Shown in pieces: positions 18,395-27,383 of a stretch of 64,000 nucleotides of DNA (its first letter is position 1; each line of letters starts with the position of its first letter). Position numbers and translations under genes: made by a program. Under the pieces are notes generated by a model. It ran no database searches. It saw only the letters and a program-made list of their open reading frames with translations, and had not been told where the DNA came from. Origin of the DNA: JAPOKJ01 sp031421635 (GTDB lineage: Bacteria > Pseudomonadota > Gammaproteobacteria > Burkholderiales > Burkholderiaceae_E); assembly GCA_031421635.1 (NCBI GenBank), contig JANOPA010000125.1, forward strand, positions 85,287 through 149,286, read 5' to 3'.

Positions 18395-19384
18395 TTGACG
18401 AGCACGTCGATTCAACTCTTGATGTCGGAACAGGCGCGGGAGCGCTTGCAAGCGCGTATCGAAACCTTGGCGTCACGGGTGTCGGCGCAACGACGAATTC
18501 GCTATATTGGACTCACCGCAAACTCGGCGGATATTGCCTTCGTGTCCAGGGACGTGACGGGCCGCTCCACCAAGCAAATGATCTTGCCGGATACGCGCCG
18601 GTTTTACGACGCTCTCTCGAACTCGCACCAATTGCAATGGGTAAATATTCATTCAGCCGGGATGGATCGCGACATTTACCAGGAACTTGCCAAGCGAGGA
18701 GTGTCCGTCACGACCTCGCCCGGCAATAATGCCAAGATCGTTGCACAAACCGCATTGGCTGGCCTGCTTGCGCTTGCGCGTCGCTTACCCTATCTTGGTC
18801 GCGCCCAGCGGGGCCATGACTGGGCACCCTTACATGAGGCCTTGACGCCCCGCGATCTCGCGCGTCAAACTGCCGTGATTATTGGCTGGGGTGAAATTGG
18901 GAAGCAACTGGCCGAGTACCTGGCGATGTTGGAACTCAACATCATCATCGTACGCAACCAACCTCATGTGCCCGCCGGGCGGTTTGAGACGGTGAGCCTG
19001 GAGCAACTCAACAGCACACTGCCTCGCGCAGATTGGCTCATCATCGCCTGCCCTTTAACGTCGAAAACTCAAAACCTCATCAATGATGCGAGCCTGCGGC
19101 TTCTGCCTAAGTCTGCCTATTTAATCAATATCGCAAGAGGCCAAATTGTTGATGAGGGAGCGCTTTTACGGGCGCTAGAAAGAGAAGAGTTGACTGGCGC
19201 ATTCCTGGATGTGTTCGAACATGAGCCACTGCCTCCAAGCTCACCACTTTGGGACCTGCCCAACGTCATTGTCACGCCTCATAGCGCTGGCTTTTCAGAC
19301 GGCAATGAGGCTCGGGTAGACGAGTTGTTTTTGTCTAGACTTGAGCAGTGGTTGATTCGGTCGGGCTGTAGTCGCTCGACTTAG
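18395..19384 (+). CDS. D-2-hydroxyacid dehydrogenase family protein
   Basis: 329 residues with a canonical active site: Rossmann IIGWGEIG, Arg in NIARGQIVDE, Glu in FEHEPLPP, His in TPHSAG. I chose the TTG at 18395, three bases after the aldolase stop, because AGGGA in the end of the aldolase gene is at the right distance; an ATG at 18422 lacks a Shine-Dalgarno. The pairing with a class II aldolase suggests reduction or oxidation of the aldolase product. It is distinct from the dehydrogenases at 12352 and 51876, being divergent in sequence. Confidence 0.87.
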   Translation: MTSTSIQLLMSEQARERLQARIETLASRVSAQRRIRYIGLTANSADIAFVSRDVTGRSTKQMILPDTRRFYDALSNSHQLQWVNIHSAGMDRDIYQELAKRGVSVTTSPGNNAKIVAQTALAGLLALARRLPYLGRAQRGHDWAPLHEALTPRDLARQTAVIIGWGEIGKQLAEYLAMLELNIIIVRNQPHVPAGRFETVSLEQLNSTLPRADWLIIACPLTSKTQNLINDASLRLLPKSAYLINIARGQIVDEGALLRALEREELTGAFLDVFEHEPLPPSSPLWDLPNVIVTPHSAGFSDGNEARVDELFLSRLEQWLIRSGCSRST

Positions 19385-19530
19385 TCGACGTTGGCATTCG
19401 CGTTGCGCAGTTGAATGATCTAGAACCTTCAACTTAGAACGGTGTCAGGCCCGGGGGACATGAGCGTAACTACCTACGCCGGTCTACGAGGCTAGCGAAC
19501 AACCGAACACTATTTCTGACGGTAAGAATT

Positions 19531-21414
19531 CTAAATCGCAGAAATAACAACAGGGATAATCCCGTCCTCCAGAAAGCCTCCTGATTGCCGGTTCCAAAGA
19601 CTGGCATAGATGCCGTCCAGCGCAAGTAGCTGAGCATGTGAGCCTTGCTCTACGATTTGCCCTTGGTCCATCACCACGAGTCGATCCATGCGAGCAATCG
19701 TACTGAGTCGATGCGCAATGGCAATGACCGTTTTGCCTTCCATCAAGGATTCGAGCTGTTCTTGTATGGCGGCCTCCACCTCGCTATCGAGCGCGGAGGT
19801 GGCTTCGTCTAATACCAGGATGGGTGCATTCTTGAGCACCACTCTGGCCAGGGCGACCCTTTGCCTTTGCCCACCGGATAGTTTGACACCACGCTCACCC
19901 GAGCGCGCCTCGTAGCCCTCGCGCCCCTTCCAGTCCCTTAGCTGCTCAATAAAGTCATGCGCTTGGGATTGCTCAGCCGCTAGTTCAACTTCGGTTTGAG
20001 TGGCCAGGGGTTGACCGTAACGAATGTTCGCCGCAATGGAACGGTGCAAGAGTGAGGTGTCTTGAGTCACCATGCCAATAGATCGTCGCAGGCTCTCCTG
20101 GGTGACCTCGCGTATATCCTGACCATCGATCAAAATGCGACCGCCCTCTACGTCATGAAAACGTAGTAGCAGGTTGACTAAAGTGGACTTTCCTGCACCC
20201 GAACGACCAACAATACCTACCCGCTCACCGGCTGCGATGTCGAGATTAAAACCTTGAAGGACGGAGGCCTTACCTTTGCTGGCTAGACCATAGGAAAAGT
20301 CGACGGCGTCGAACTGAATTCGCGCTTTGTTGACGATGAGCTCTTTGGCATCGAACTTGTCGATCAATTGTCTTGGCACCGCGATGGTCTCCATGCCTTC
20401 TTGCACTACGCCAACATTCTCGAAGATACCGGTCACCTCCCAACTGACCCAACCGGCCATATTGGCAATTTGCCACACCAAGGGCAAGGCGGTTGCCACT
20501 ACCGCGGCACTGGCTTGACCGTGATACCAGAGCCAAAGCCCGATCGCAGTGGTACCGACGAGCAAGAAGGCATTCATCATGCTGAGCACAAACATAAAAA
20601 TAGTGATCAGACGCATATGCGCTGCGATGCGGTCACGATGCTCGTAGAGCGATTCTCGGACATAGGCGTCTTCATCGCTGGCACGAGCGAATAACTTGAC
20701 GGTGAGGATGTTGCTATAACTGTCCACCACCCGCCCCATCACCGCCGACCTTGCCTCGCTACTGAGCTTGGAAAGATCACGCATCCGAGGCACGAAGTAC
20801 CAAAGAAAAACCAGGTAGCAGCTCATCCATGCCAATGTCGGCAGGGCCAACCAAACGTCGGTGCTCAGCATCAAAATCAAGGCGCTGATGCCATACACCA
20901 AAATGTACCAAACTGCTCGAATTGACGAGACCACGGTCTCGCGCAGCGAGTTGGCGGTATTCATGACGCGATTAGCAATACGACCGGCGAAATCATCTTG
21001 AAAAAACGACCAGCTCTGGCGCAGCACGTGCCAATGACTTTGCCAGCGAATCAGGGTGGTAACGTTTGGAATCACCGCGTTGTTACGAACCAGGCTATCA
21101 ATCGTCATCATGAGAGGACGACCGATAAGGAGGATAAAAGCCATGACAATCAGGCCGGTGGATTGCTCCTGCAAGGCGGTCACGCGATCCGCCGCCGCCA
21201 TCAGGCCGACAATCCTACCGATAAATACCGGAATCAAGGTATCGACCAAGGCGACAAAAAGACCGGTGACCAGCATTGCAAAATAAAGCCAGCGGGTTTG
21301 CTTAATGAAATGCCAGTAGAAGGCCAGGAGCCCGGGCGGTGGCCCTTTCTCGTCCGTCCCGGCGGGGGTGTCGATGTTTCGCACCAGAGATTCAAAATAG
21401 GTAAATATACTCAT
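19531..21414 (-). CDS. ABC exporter, fused permease and ATPase (MsbA/multidrug type)
   Basis: 627-residue half-transporter: an N-terminal six-helix type IV exporter domain (about residues 40-330), then an ATPase with Walker A GRSGAGKST, signature LSGGQRQR, Walker B LVLDEATSALD and H-loop AHRLST. It is expected to work as a homodimer in the inner membrane, exporting lipids or drugs. It is monocistronic on the minus strand. The 146 bases downstream, 19385-19530, hold no gene. The substrate cannot be inferred. Confidence 0.9.
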   Translation of the reverse strand: MSIFTYFESLVRNIDTPAGTDEKGPPPGLLAFYWHFIKQTRWLYFAMLVTGLFVALVDTLIPVFIGRIVGLMAAADRVTALQEQSTGLIVMAFILLIGRPLMMTIDSLVRNNAVIPNVTTLIRWQSHWHVLRQSWSFFQDDFAGRIANRVMNTANSLRETVVSSIRAVWYILVYGISALILMLSTDVWLALPTLAWMSCYLVFLWYFVPRMRDLSKLSSEARSAVMGRVVDSYSNILTVKLFARASDEDAYVRESLYEHRDRIAAHMRLITIFMFVLSMMNAFLLVGTTAIGLWLWYHGQASAAVVATALPLVWQIANMAGWVSWEVTGIFENVGVVQEGMETIAVPRQLIDKFDAKELIVNKARIQFDAVDFSYGLASKGKASVLQGFNLDIAAGERVGIVGRSGAGKSTLVNLLLRFHDVEGGRILIDGQDIREVTQESLRRSIGMVTQDTSLLHRSIAANIRYGQPLATQTEVELAAEQSQAHDFIEQLRDWKGREGYEARSGERGVKLSGGQRQRVALARVVLKNAPILVLDEATSALDSEVEAAIQEQLESLMEGKTVIAIAHRLSTIARMDRLVVMDQGQIVEQGSHAQLLALDGIYASLWNRQSGGFLEDGIIPVVISAI

Positions 21415-21594
21415 GGCTGAAGTGTACCGCGCCGGTTTTCCTTGTCCGGTGGTGCAAAGGAAATGCTTTGAGCTATTTCAGGTGGTGTTTTGGCGTCGAG
21501 CCGTTGAGTTTGACGAGTCAAGCCTCATCGTGGTTTTTTGATTATTTCCTGCTGGACTTACAATCGGCGCTTTGGAAGTAATTGAGGAAGAATT

Positions 21595-21915
21595 GTGGAT
21601 TTAAAAGTGCCGATCGTGATTTCGGATGACCTGTTCACCAAAGTGATTACAGCGACGGGCTTGTTGGACTTGGCGAGTGGAGAGATCTATGACGTTGAGT
21701 ACCAAAAGTACGATGTTGCGACGCTGGGCTTGCCCTGGAAGCATAAGGACTATGAATTTAGTTCAGGCATGCTCTCTAATGCCGGACGGGAGGTTGAGTT
21801 CAGTGTGAATGTGGACAAGAGCACGGGCGAATACACCGTGAGTCCGGATGAATTGCTCGAGATCAAGTCACGCGCTGCGGCCTTGTTCACGGGTGCGCCT
21901 CGAGCTCGCTCTTAG
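21595..21915 (+). CDS. Hypothetical protein, 106 aa
   Basis: A small acidic soluble protein with a GTG start preceded by a strong GAGGAAG Shine-Dalgarno 5 bases upstream, which supports translation. I recognise no family. It is transcribed with the M23 peptidase that starts 12 bases after its stop and may be cofunctional. It has no signal peptide or membrane segment. Confidence 0.6.
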   Translation: MDLKVPIVISDDLFTKVITATGLLDLASGEIYDVEYQKYDVATLGLPWKHKDYEFSSGMLSNAGREVEFSVNVDKSTGEYTVSPDELLEIKSRAAALFTGAPRARS

Positions 21916-21926
21916 AAGCCTCGCCA

Positions 21927-22856
21927 ATGTTGAGGGGAATTGCCAAAACTAGCCAAGAGCACGATTGCAAGCGTAGACACTGCTTGGGTGGTCTGGGGGC
22001 TTTGGCGTTGTTGCTACCTGCAGTTGTTCTCGCAAAGGGCAGAGAAAAAGCAACCCAGAAGTCGGCGCAGTCCGGCGAACAGTCCCATGGAGGCTTGCCG
22101 ACTGAAGAACGTGTACCGGGGGGTATCGCAGTTTTAAGCCTTGGCACATCGAGTCTGGAAGCGCCGCTCGCGAGTTATTTGGGTGCTCCTGTGATGGTTG
22201 TGCGTAAGTCTGGCTCATCGGGCTCGGCAGAGTGGTTTGCTCTGGTGGGGCTTGGCCTCGGCTCTGCGCCCGGTCCTGCCAAAATCGACCTAGAGGGAGG
22301 ATCAGTCATTGACTTCACGATTGAGCGTAAAGTTTATCGTGAACAGCGTCTCACGGTAGCGCCGTCAATGGTAGATCTTTCCCCCGAGGATTTAGCCCGC
22401 TACGAGCGTGAGAAGTCTCATATCGATGCTTTGCTTTCGAAGCCGAGCGCCTCGCGACCTGACAGTTTTCGCATGGCGGCGCCAGCAGAGGGACGACAGA
22501 GCTCAAGTTTTGGATTGCGCAGGGTGTTTAACGGGGTCTCCCGAAATCCGCATAGTGGTATGGATATTGCAGCCAGTACGGGTACGCCTTTTCATTCGCC
22601 CCTGGCGGGTACAGTAATTGATGTCGGTGACTATTTTTTCAATGGCAAAACCGTATGGGTCGACCACGGTGCCGGACTGTTGAGCATGATGTGCCACCTC
22701 AGCAAGTCGGGAGTGAAGGTTGGCGATCACGTTCAGCGCGGTGCTACGCTTGGCGAGGTTGGAGCCACGGGTCGGGTCACTGGACCCCACTTGCATTGGT
22801 CGGTGAGCTTAAACCGTCAGATGGTTAACCCAGCGCTATTTCTAACCGGGCAGTAG
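21927..22856 (+). CDS. M23 family metallopeptidase (LytM-like)
   Basis: 309-residue exported murein hydrolase. A signal-like hydrophobic stretch (about residues 22-36) ends near VVLAKG. The C-terminal LytM domain has Zn ligands in HSGMDIA (His, Asp) and HLHW (second His of HxH), with the MMCHLSK segment between. These enzymes cut peptide crosslinks in peptidoglycan or act as degenerate activators; here all core ligands are retained. The N-terminal domain (residues 60-170) is of the type that flanks periplasmic M23 peptidases. It is in an operon with the 106-residue protein. Confidence 0.85.
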   Translation: MLRGIAKTSQEHDCKRRHCLGGLGALALLLPAVVLAKGREKATQKSAQSGEQSHGGLPTEERVPGGIAVLSLGTSSLEAPLASYLGAPVMVVRKSGSSGSAEWFALVGLGLGSAPGPAKIDLEGGSVIDFTIERKVYREQRLTVAPSMVDLSPEDLARYEREKSHIDALLSKPSASRPDSFRMAAPAEGRQSSSFGLRRVFNGVSRNPHSGMDIAASTGTPFHSPLAGTVIDVGDYFFNGKTVWVDHGAGLLSMMCHLSKSGVKVGDHVQRGATLGEVGATGRVTGPHLHWSVSLNRQMVNPALFLTGQ

Positions 22857-22919
22857 TAAGCTAGTGCTCGTGATTAAAATGACAGACATACCGGCTTGCG
22901 GTAACGGCGGAGGACGAAG

Positions 22920-24011
22920 GTGAAAGCAGATCTAAAAATTAGGCGTTTCAATGCTCGCGCCGTGATCGTGCCGATGAGCTTGCCTTTATACGTGAGCACG
23001 GGCGCCGTTGTTCAAGCACCCCTGGTGTTAATCGATTGCGAAACCGATCAAGGTGTGGTTGGGCACGCCTACCTGATCGGTATTTCTCCCGTCAGCCTGA
23101 AGCCCCTTGTGAGCTTGGTGCAATCCTTCTCAGACCTGCTCGTGGGCGATGTTTTAGCGCCGCTCGAAATTGAGCGCAAGTTAACTCAAAAGTTCACATT
23201 GCTGGGCATGACAGGTTTGCTGCGTTTGGCTCAAGCTGGCATTGATATGGCCGCCTGGGACGCGCTGGCCAGGTCGAAGGATCTTCCCTTGTCCACCTTG
23301 CTCGGCTCTTCCCCTCGCCCGATTCGTGCCTATAACTCTAAGGGTCTCGGGATCATGCCGGAGGCCAAGCTCATTGATGAGGCACAGGCTCTGCTTGATG
23401 AGGGTTTTTCTGCGGTAAAAATGAGGCTCGGCCGAGCCCATGCTCAGGACGATCTTAAAGCCTTGCGGGCGGTACGTAAGGCGATCGGCGATTCGGTCAA
23501 TTTGATGGTCGATTTTAATCAGGCGCTGAGTGTGCATGAAGCTATTCGACGGGGCCACATGCTTGACGGTGAAGGATTGGTGTGGATTGAAGAGCCGGTT
23601 CGTCAAGATGACTATGAGGGCTGTGCGAAGGTTGCCAGAGAACTTAAAACACCGATCCAGATTGGCGAAAATTTTGCCAGTGCACACGAGATGCTGTACG
23701 CTCTCAAAGCGGGTGCCTGCGATTTGGTGATGCCCGATGCCCAGCGTATCGGTGGCGTTACGGGCTGGCAAAGAGCTGCCGCGCTGGCCCATGCCCAGGG
23801 CATTGAAATGTCGACCCACTTGTTCTCCGAGGTCAGTGCGCATTTAATGACCGTCACGCCGACCGCGCACTGGCTTGAATATGTGGACTGGGCAAACCCG
23901 GTACTTCAGCAACCTCTGAAAATTCAGGACGGCCATGTCTTAACTTCCGAGCGCCCGGGATCCGGTGTCGAGTGGGATGAGGCCGCCGTCAAGAAGTATT
24001 TAGTCGCTTAA
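22920..24011 (+). CDS. Mandelate racemase/enolase superfamily protein, KxR variant
   Basis: 363 residues, closely following the layout of mandelate racemase. Metal ligands are Asp198 (VDFN), Glu224 (IEEP) and Glu250 (GEN). The His-Asp dyad is Asp273 (MPDA) and His300 (STHLF), with Glu320 (HWLE). The KxK base motif reads Lys167-Met-Arg169, so the second lysine, which is the S-face base in mandelate racemase, is replaced by Arg. It may therefore be a one-base dehydratase or an altered racemase. GTG start at 22920 with GGAGG about 8 bases upstream. The next gene, a gutted dehydrogenase, is 29 bases downstream. Confidence 0.85.
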   Translation: MKADLKIRRFNARAVIVPMSLPLYVSTGAVVQAPLVLIDCETDQGVVGHAYLIGISPVSLKPLVSLVQSFSDLLVGDVLAPLEIERKLTQKFTLLGMTGLLRLAQAGIDMAAWDALARSKDLPLSTLLGSSPRPIRAYNSKGLGIMPEAKLIDEAQALLDEGFSAVKMRLGRAHAQDDLKALRAVRKAIGDSVNLMVDFNQALSVHEAIRRGHMLDGEGLVWIEEPVRQDDYEGCAKVARELKTPIQIGENFASAHEMLYALKAGACDLVMPDAQRIGGVTGWQRAAALAHAQGIEMSTHLFSEVSAHLMTVTPTAHWLEYVDWANPVLQQPLKIQDGHVLTSERPGSGVEWDEAAVKKYLVA

Positions 24012-24040
24012 TTAATGAAGTCGTCTCCAAAGGTCGATCA

Positions 24041-24560
24041 ATGAAAATTGGAATGGTAGGCACTGGGAAGATGGGGAGCGCCATGGCTAGGCGCTTACTA
24101 GGTTTGAATCATTCGGTGATCGTTTGGAACCGCACGGCTGCGCGTGCGCAACCGCTCCTTGACCTTGGTGCAGTACGCGCATTTAATCTAAGCGACTTGG
24201 TGGCCGACACTGATATCGTCATTATTGATTCAGCCTCTTGGCCTGGATCCGAAGCGGGTTATTGATATCTTTTCCGAAACCTCGGGCGGCCCGAACATGC
24301 TTAAAATTCGTGGCGACATGATCGCACAAGCTTTGTCGGGCACCCAAAGCAATCTGGTGACCGTTGACGTCGCCACCATGCGCAAAGACCTCCGCTCAAT
24401 GCTAGATCAAGCGTCCACTAATAACGTGAGTCTTCCGCTGACAGCGCAGACCCTTAAAAACTTTGATCAGGCGGCCGTCAAAGGTTTGGACACCGCTGAT
24501 TGCACACAGCTCCTGGTGTGGTGGCTGAATGAGGGCGGAAAGCCGGAATTCACGGCCTGA
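24041..24560 (+). pseudogene. 3-hydroxyisobutyrate dehydrogenase-type gene with internal deletion
   Basis: The first 60 residues (24041 to about 24222) are a normal N-terminus of the 6-phosphogluconate/3-hydroxyisobutyrate dehydrogenase family: MVGTGKMGSAMARRL, WNRTAAR and then DIVI. The sequence jumps, with a frame change at about 24223-24240, to the C-terminal helical domain (LGLDPKRVIDIFSE, then MRKDLRSMLDQA). Roughly 130 residues of a normal 290 are missing, including the substrate loop and the catalytic Lys region. It cannot encode a working enzyme. It follows the enolase-superfamily gene and probably was its operon partner, oxidising a beta-hydroxyacid. Confidence 0.82.
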
Positions 24561-24587
24561 CCGCCCTTAGTCAGTGCGTTCCGGACA

Positions 24588-25661
24588 CTATTCGATGGCC
24601 GGTTTGAGCTCGATGACGATGGGCCGAAACTGATTCAGTTGACCTTTCAGAATCGCCTCTAGTTCCGTGGGCGTTGAACCCACGGGCTCGGCGGCAAGAT
24701 CCACGAGACGCTTGGCAAGTTCGGGGTTACGAAGTGCCAAAGCTACTTCTTTCTGTAGTCGGTCAATGATGTCTCGCGGCGTTTTTGCTGGAGCGAACAA
24801 CCCGTTCCATCCATTGGCTTCAATATTTGGGAAGCCTAGTTCACGAACGGTCGGTACATCAGGTAGGGCAGGTATCCGAGTGCTTGAGACTGTGGCAAGA
24901 GCCTTTAATGTGCCCTTACGTACTTCGGCAAGAGAGGAAGACACTTGATCGCCGCCCAACTGCACCCGACCTGCAAGTAGCTCCAATTTGAGTGGAGCCG
25001 CACCTCGAAAGGGGATGTGGGCCATGTCGATTTTGGCGTCGCGCTTAAGGGCTTCCCCAACCACATTCATAAACGAACCGGGACCAGTCGAGCCATAGTT
25101 GTATTGCAAGCTCCGATTGTTGGAAAGCAAGGTGACGAACTCTCGTAAATCTTTCGCGGGTACAGAAGGGTGCGCAGTAAAAATTAAGGGCACATTGACC
25201 ACATTGGAAACTGCTGCAAAGTCAGTGTCAATGTTGTAGGGAGATCGACCTGCGAGGCCCAGCGATAACGAGGCAAGCGGGAAGGTAATGTTATGCATCA
25301 ACAGTGTGTACCCGTCCGGCGCGGACTTGGCGACTGCATCGGCTCCGATCGAACCACCAGCGCCCCCTCGGTTCTCGACGGTAATGGGCTGCCCCATTGA
25401 TTCACTCATTCTCTGCGCGAGCAGACGAGCCACAACATCAGTGGTCCCACCCGGAGGGAAGGGGACCACGATCTTGATCGGCTTGGCGGGATAGCCTTGA
25501 GCCTGCGTGGGGCTGCTTGAGAGTGCCAGGAGCGCGGTAACGCTCGTCAGTGCGGCCAATATGCCGGTTAGGCGGCGCTTGCTCACGCAAGGTTTCGACA
25601 AGCTGCGGTTCGGCCTCTTAGGGTCGGATGTCCGCGATGAGTACGACTGTGCTTGCTTCAT
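24588..25661 (-). CDS. Bug/TctC family solute receptor
   Basis: 357 residues from the ATG at 25661, which has GAGGG six bases upstream; an in-frame extension to 25790 is rejected because of this site. A long basic N-region leads to a signal peptide ending in SPTQAQ. The Bug core begins YPAKPIKIVVPFPPGGTTD, then ENRGGAGGSIGAD and SAPDGYT. It is an orphan receptor without TctA/TctB in the window. It is convergent with the broken dehydrogenase gene and divergent from the acyl-CoA dehydrogenase at 25917. Confidence 0.9.
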   Translation of the reverse strand: MKQAQSYSSRTSDPKRPNRSLSKPCVSKRRLTGILAALTSVTALLALSSSPTQAQGYPAKPIKIVVPFPPGGTTDVVARLLAQRMSESMGQPITVENRGGAGGSIGADAVAKSAPDGYTLLMHNITFPLASLSLGLAGRSPYNIDTDFAAVSNVVNVPLIFTAHPSVPAKDLREFVTLLSNNRSLQYNYGSTGPGSFMNVVGEALKRDAKIDMAHIPFRGAAPLKLELLAGRVQLGGDQVSSSLAEVRKGTLKALATVSSTRIPALPDVPTVRELGFPNIEANGWNGLFAPAKTPRDIIDRLQKEVALALRNPELAKRLVDLAAEPVGSTPTELEAILKGQLNQFRPIVIELKPAIE

Positions 25662-25916
25662 TTTTCCCTCGGAGCCTTTGACGGATTGATTCAGTTGTTG
25701 GTCCAGTAAATACGGTATTGAGTTTATTCTAGTACCGGCAAAGGTGTGCCAAGTTTGATAAATTTCGAACCTATCATGGGCCTCTCTCATTTTCGAAAAA
25801 CGGACACCCGGCCACGGGTCTTTCTCATTGATGGCACTATTGCGTCATTGCGGGTGCGAAACAGGGCACCTGGGACGTTACGTTATTCAACAACCTCATC
25901 GAGGAGAGACCGAGCC

Positions 25917-27383
25917 ATGAGTACCAAAGCCGCTGCAAAACCCGTCGCCAAAAAGGCTAGCGCCAAACCTGCTGCCAAGAAAGCGGCCGCCAAACCAAAA
26001 GCGGTCGCGAAAACTGTCGCGAAAGCGGGTACTAAACCCGCCGGAAAATCGGCGCTAAAGGCAGCGAAGCCCAGCAAACCAGTCTCCGCCTTTGGTCTCA
26101 ACCCAACCGATGAACTGCATGATCTGCGCATGTCTGAAAAAGTTCAACCCTTGTATGAGCATGTGAAGCGCTTCATCAAGGAAACGGTTGAGCCGATGAG
26201 CGTCAAATATTTCGCCTTGGATGAGAACCGCGTTGGCCAAGATCGCTGGAACTACGCTCCGGGTCAGTTGGATCTACTGAATGCTGCAAAAGACAAGGCC
26301 AAAAAAGAGGGTCTATGGAACTTCTTTTTGCCTGATGCAGATACCGGAGAGGGGCTGTCCAATTTGGATTACGCCTACATCGCGGCCGAGCTAGGCAAGA
26401 ACCCTCTTGCCTCCGAGTCGATGAATTGCTCTGCCCCCGATACGGGCAATATGGAAGTCATTGAGCGGGTGGGTACTGCTGCTCAGAAGGAGAAATGGCT
26501 CAAGCCACTTCTGAATGGCGAAATTCGCTCGGCCTACGCGATGACCGAAGTGCATCATGCTTCATCAGACGCGAAAAACGTAGCCACGACCGCGGTGCTC
26601 AAGGGTAACCAATGGGTTATTAATGGTGAGAAGCACTACATCTCTGGAGCCGGAAGCCCGCGCTGTAAAATTTTGATCACCATGGTGCGTACGAGCCCGA
26701 ACGCGGCGCCCCATAAGCAGCAATCGATGATCCTGGTTCCCAAAGACACGCCTGGAGTGAAAATTGTGGGTGCGATGCATGTGTTCGGCGAGGACCATGC
26801 TCCGCACGGGCATATGCACATCATCTTTGATAATGTCAAAGTGCCTAAAGAAAATATGTTGTTGGGCGAGGGACGTGGCTTCGAGATTTCTCAGCTTCGG
26901 CTCGGCCCCGGCCGTATTCATCATTGCATGCGCTCCATTGGTCAAGCCGAAAAGGCCCTGGACTTATTAGTTGAGCGCGGTATATCCCGCGAGGCCTTTG
27001 GTAAGAAGCTGGTCTGGCTTGGTGGCAATATCGAGATCATCTCGCGCGCCCGTATCGAGATTGAGGCCATGCGCATGATGGTCCTGAAAGCGGCCAAGGC
27101 GATGGATGTCTTAGGAAATCGTGAAGCGCGTATTTGGGTGCATATGGTCAAGGCCTTGGTGCCCGAGCGTGTCTGCGTGATTATCGATCAAGCGATTCAG
27201 ATGCACGGCGCGCTGGGTGTTTCGCAGAAGACTCCTCTGGCCAAGATGTACGCCATGCAGCGGACATTACGCCTCGCCGATGGCCCGGATGAGGTGCATC
27301 ATTTAGTGGTTGGTCGCAACGAGGTGCGCATGCATGAAGGCAATAATGACGATGCCAGCATGCCTGTAGTATTTCGAAGCTAA
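25917..27383 (+). CDS. ACAD10/11-like (LvaC-type) acyl-CoA dehydrogenase with Lys/Ala-rich tail
   Basis: 488 residues. Residues 1-57 are almost only Lys, Ala and Pro with repeats such as AAAKP and AKKA, like a histone H1 or AlgP/PhaP tail. The acyl-CoA dehydrogenase domain starts near residue 62 (TDELHDLRM) and continues with YAMTEVHHASSDA and WVINGEKHYISG. The C-terminal motif LADGPDEVH, where MCAD-type enzymes have YEGT with catalytic Glu, is typical of the ACAD10/11 clade and puts Asp at that position. In bacteria this clade works with a kinase in 4-hydroxyacyl-CoA metabolism (LvaA/LvaC); the kinase is adjacent, tail to tail. ATG at 25917 follows GGAGAG. The tail may bind DNA, polyphosphate or granules; that is speculation. 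Confidence 0.88.
   Translation: MSTKAAAKPVAKKASAKPAAKKAAAKPKAVAKTVAKAGTKPAGKSALKAAKPSKPVSAFGLNPTDELHDLRMSEKVQPLYEHVKRFIKETVEPMSVKYFALDENRVGQDRWNYAPGQLDLLNAAKDKAKKEGLWNFFLPDADTGEGLSNLDYAYIAAELGKNPLASESMNCSAPDTGNMEVIERVGTAAQKEKWLKPLLNGEIRSAYAMTEVHHASSDAKNVATTAVLKGNQWVINGEKHYISGAGSPRCKILITMVRTSPNAAPHKQQSMILVPKDTPGVKIVGAMHVFGEDHAPHGHMHIIFDNVKVPKENMLLGEGRGFEISQLRLGPGRIHHCMRSIGQAEKALDLLVERGISREAFGKKLVWLGGNIEIISRARIEIEAMRMMVLKAAKAMDVLGNREARIWVHMVKALVPERVCVIIDQAIQMHGALGVSQKTPLAKMYAMQRTLRLADGPDEVHHLVVGRNEVRMHEGNNDDASMPVVFRS

Noticed and set aside
23181..23843. 220-codon minus-strand open frame inside the enolase-superfamily gene
   Set aside because: Antisense shadow of a gene with all metal ligands visible; no homology or ribosome site.
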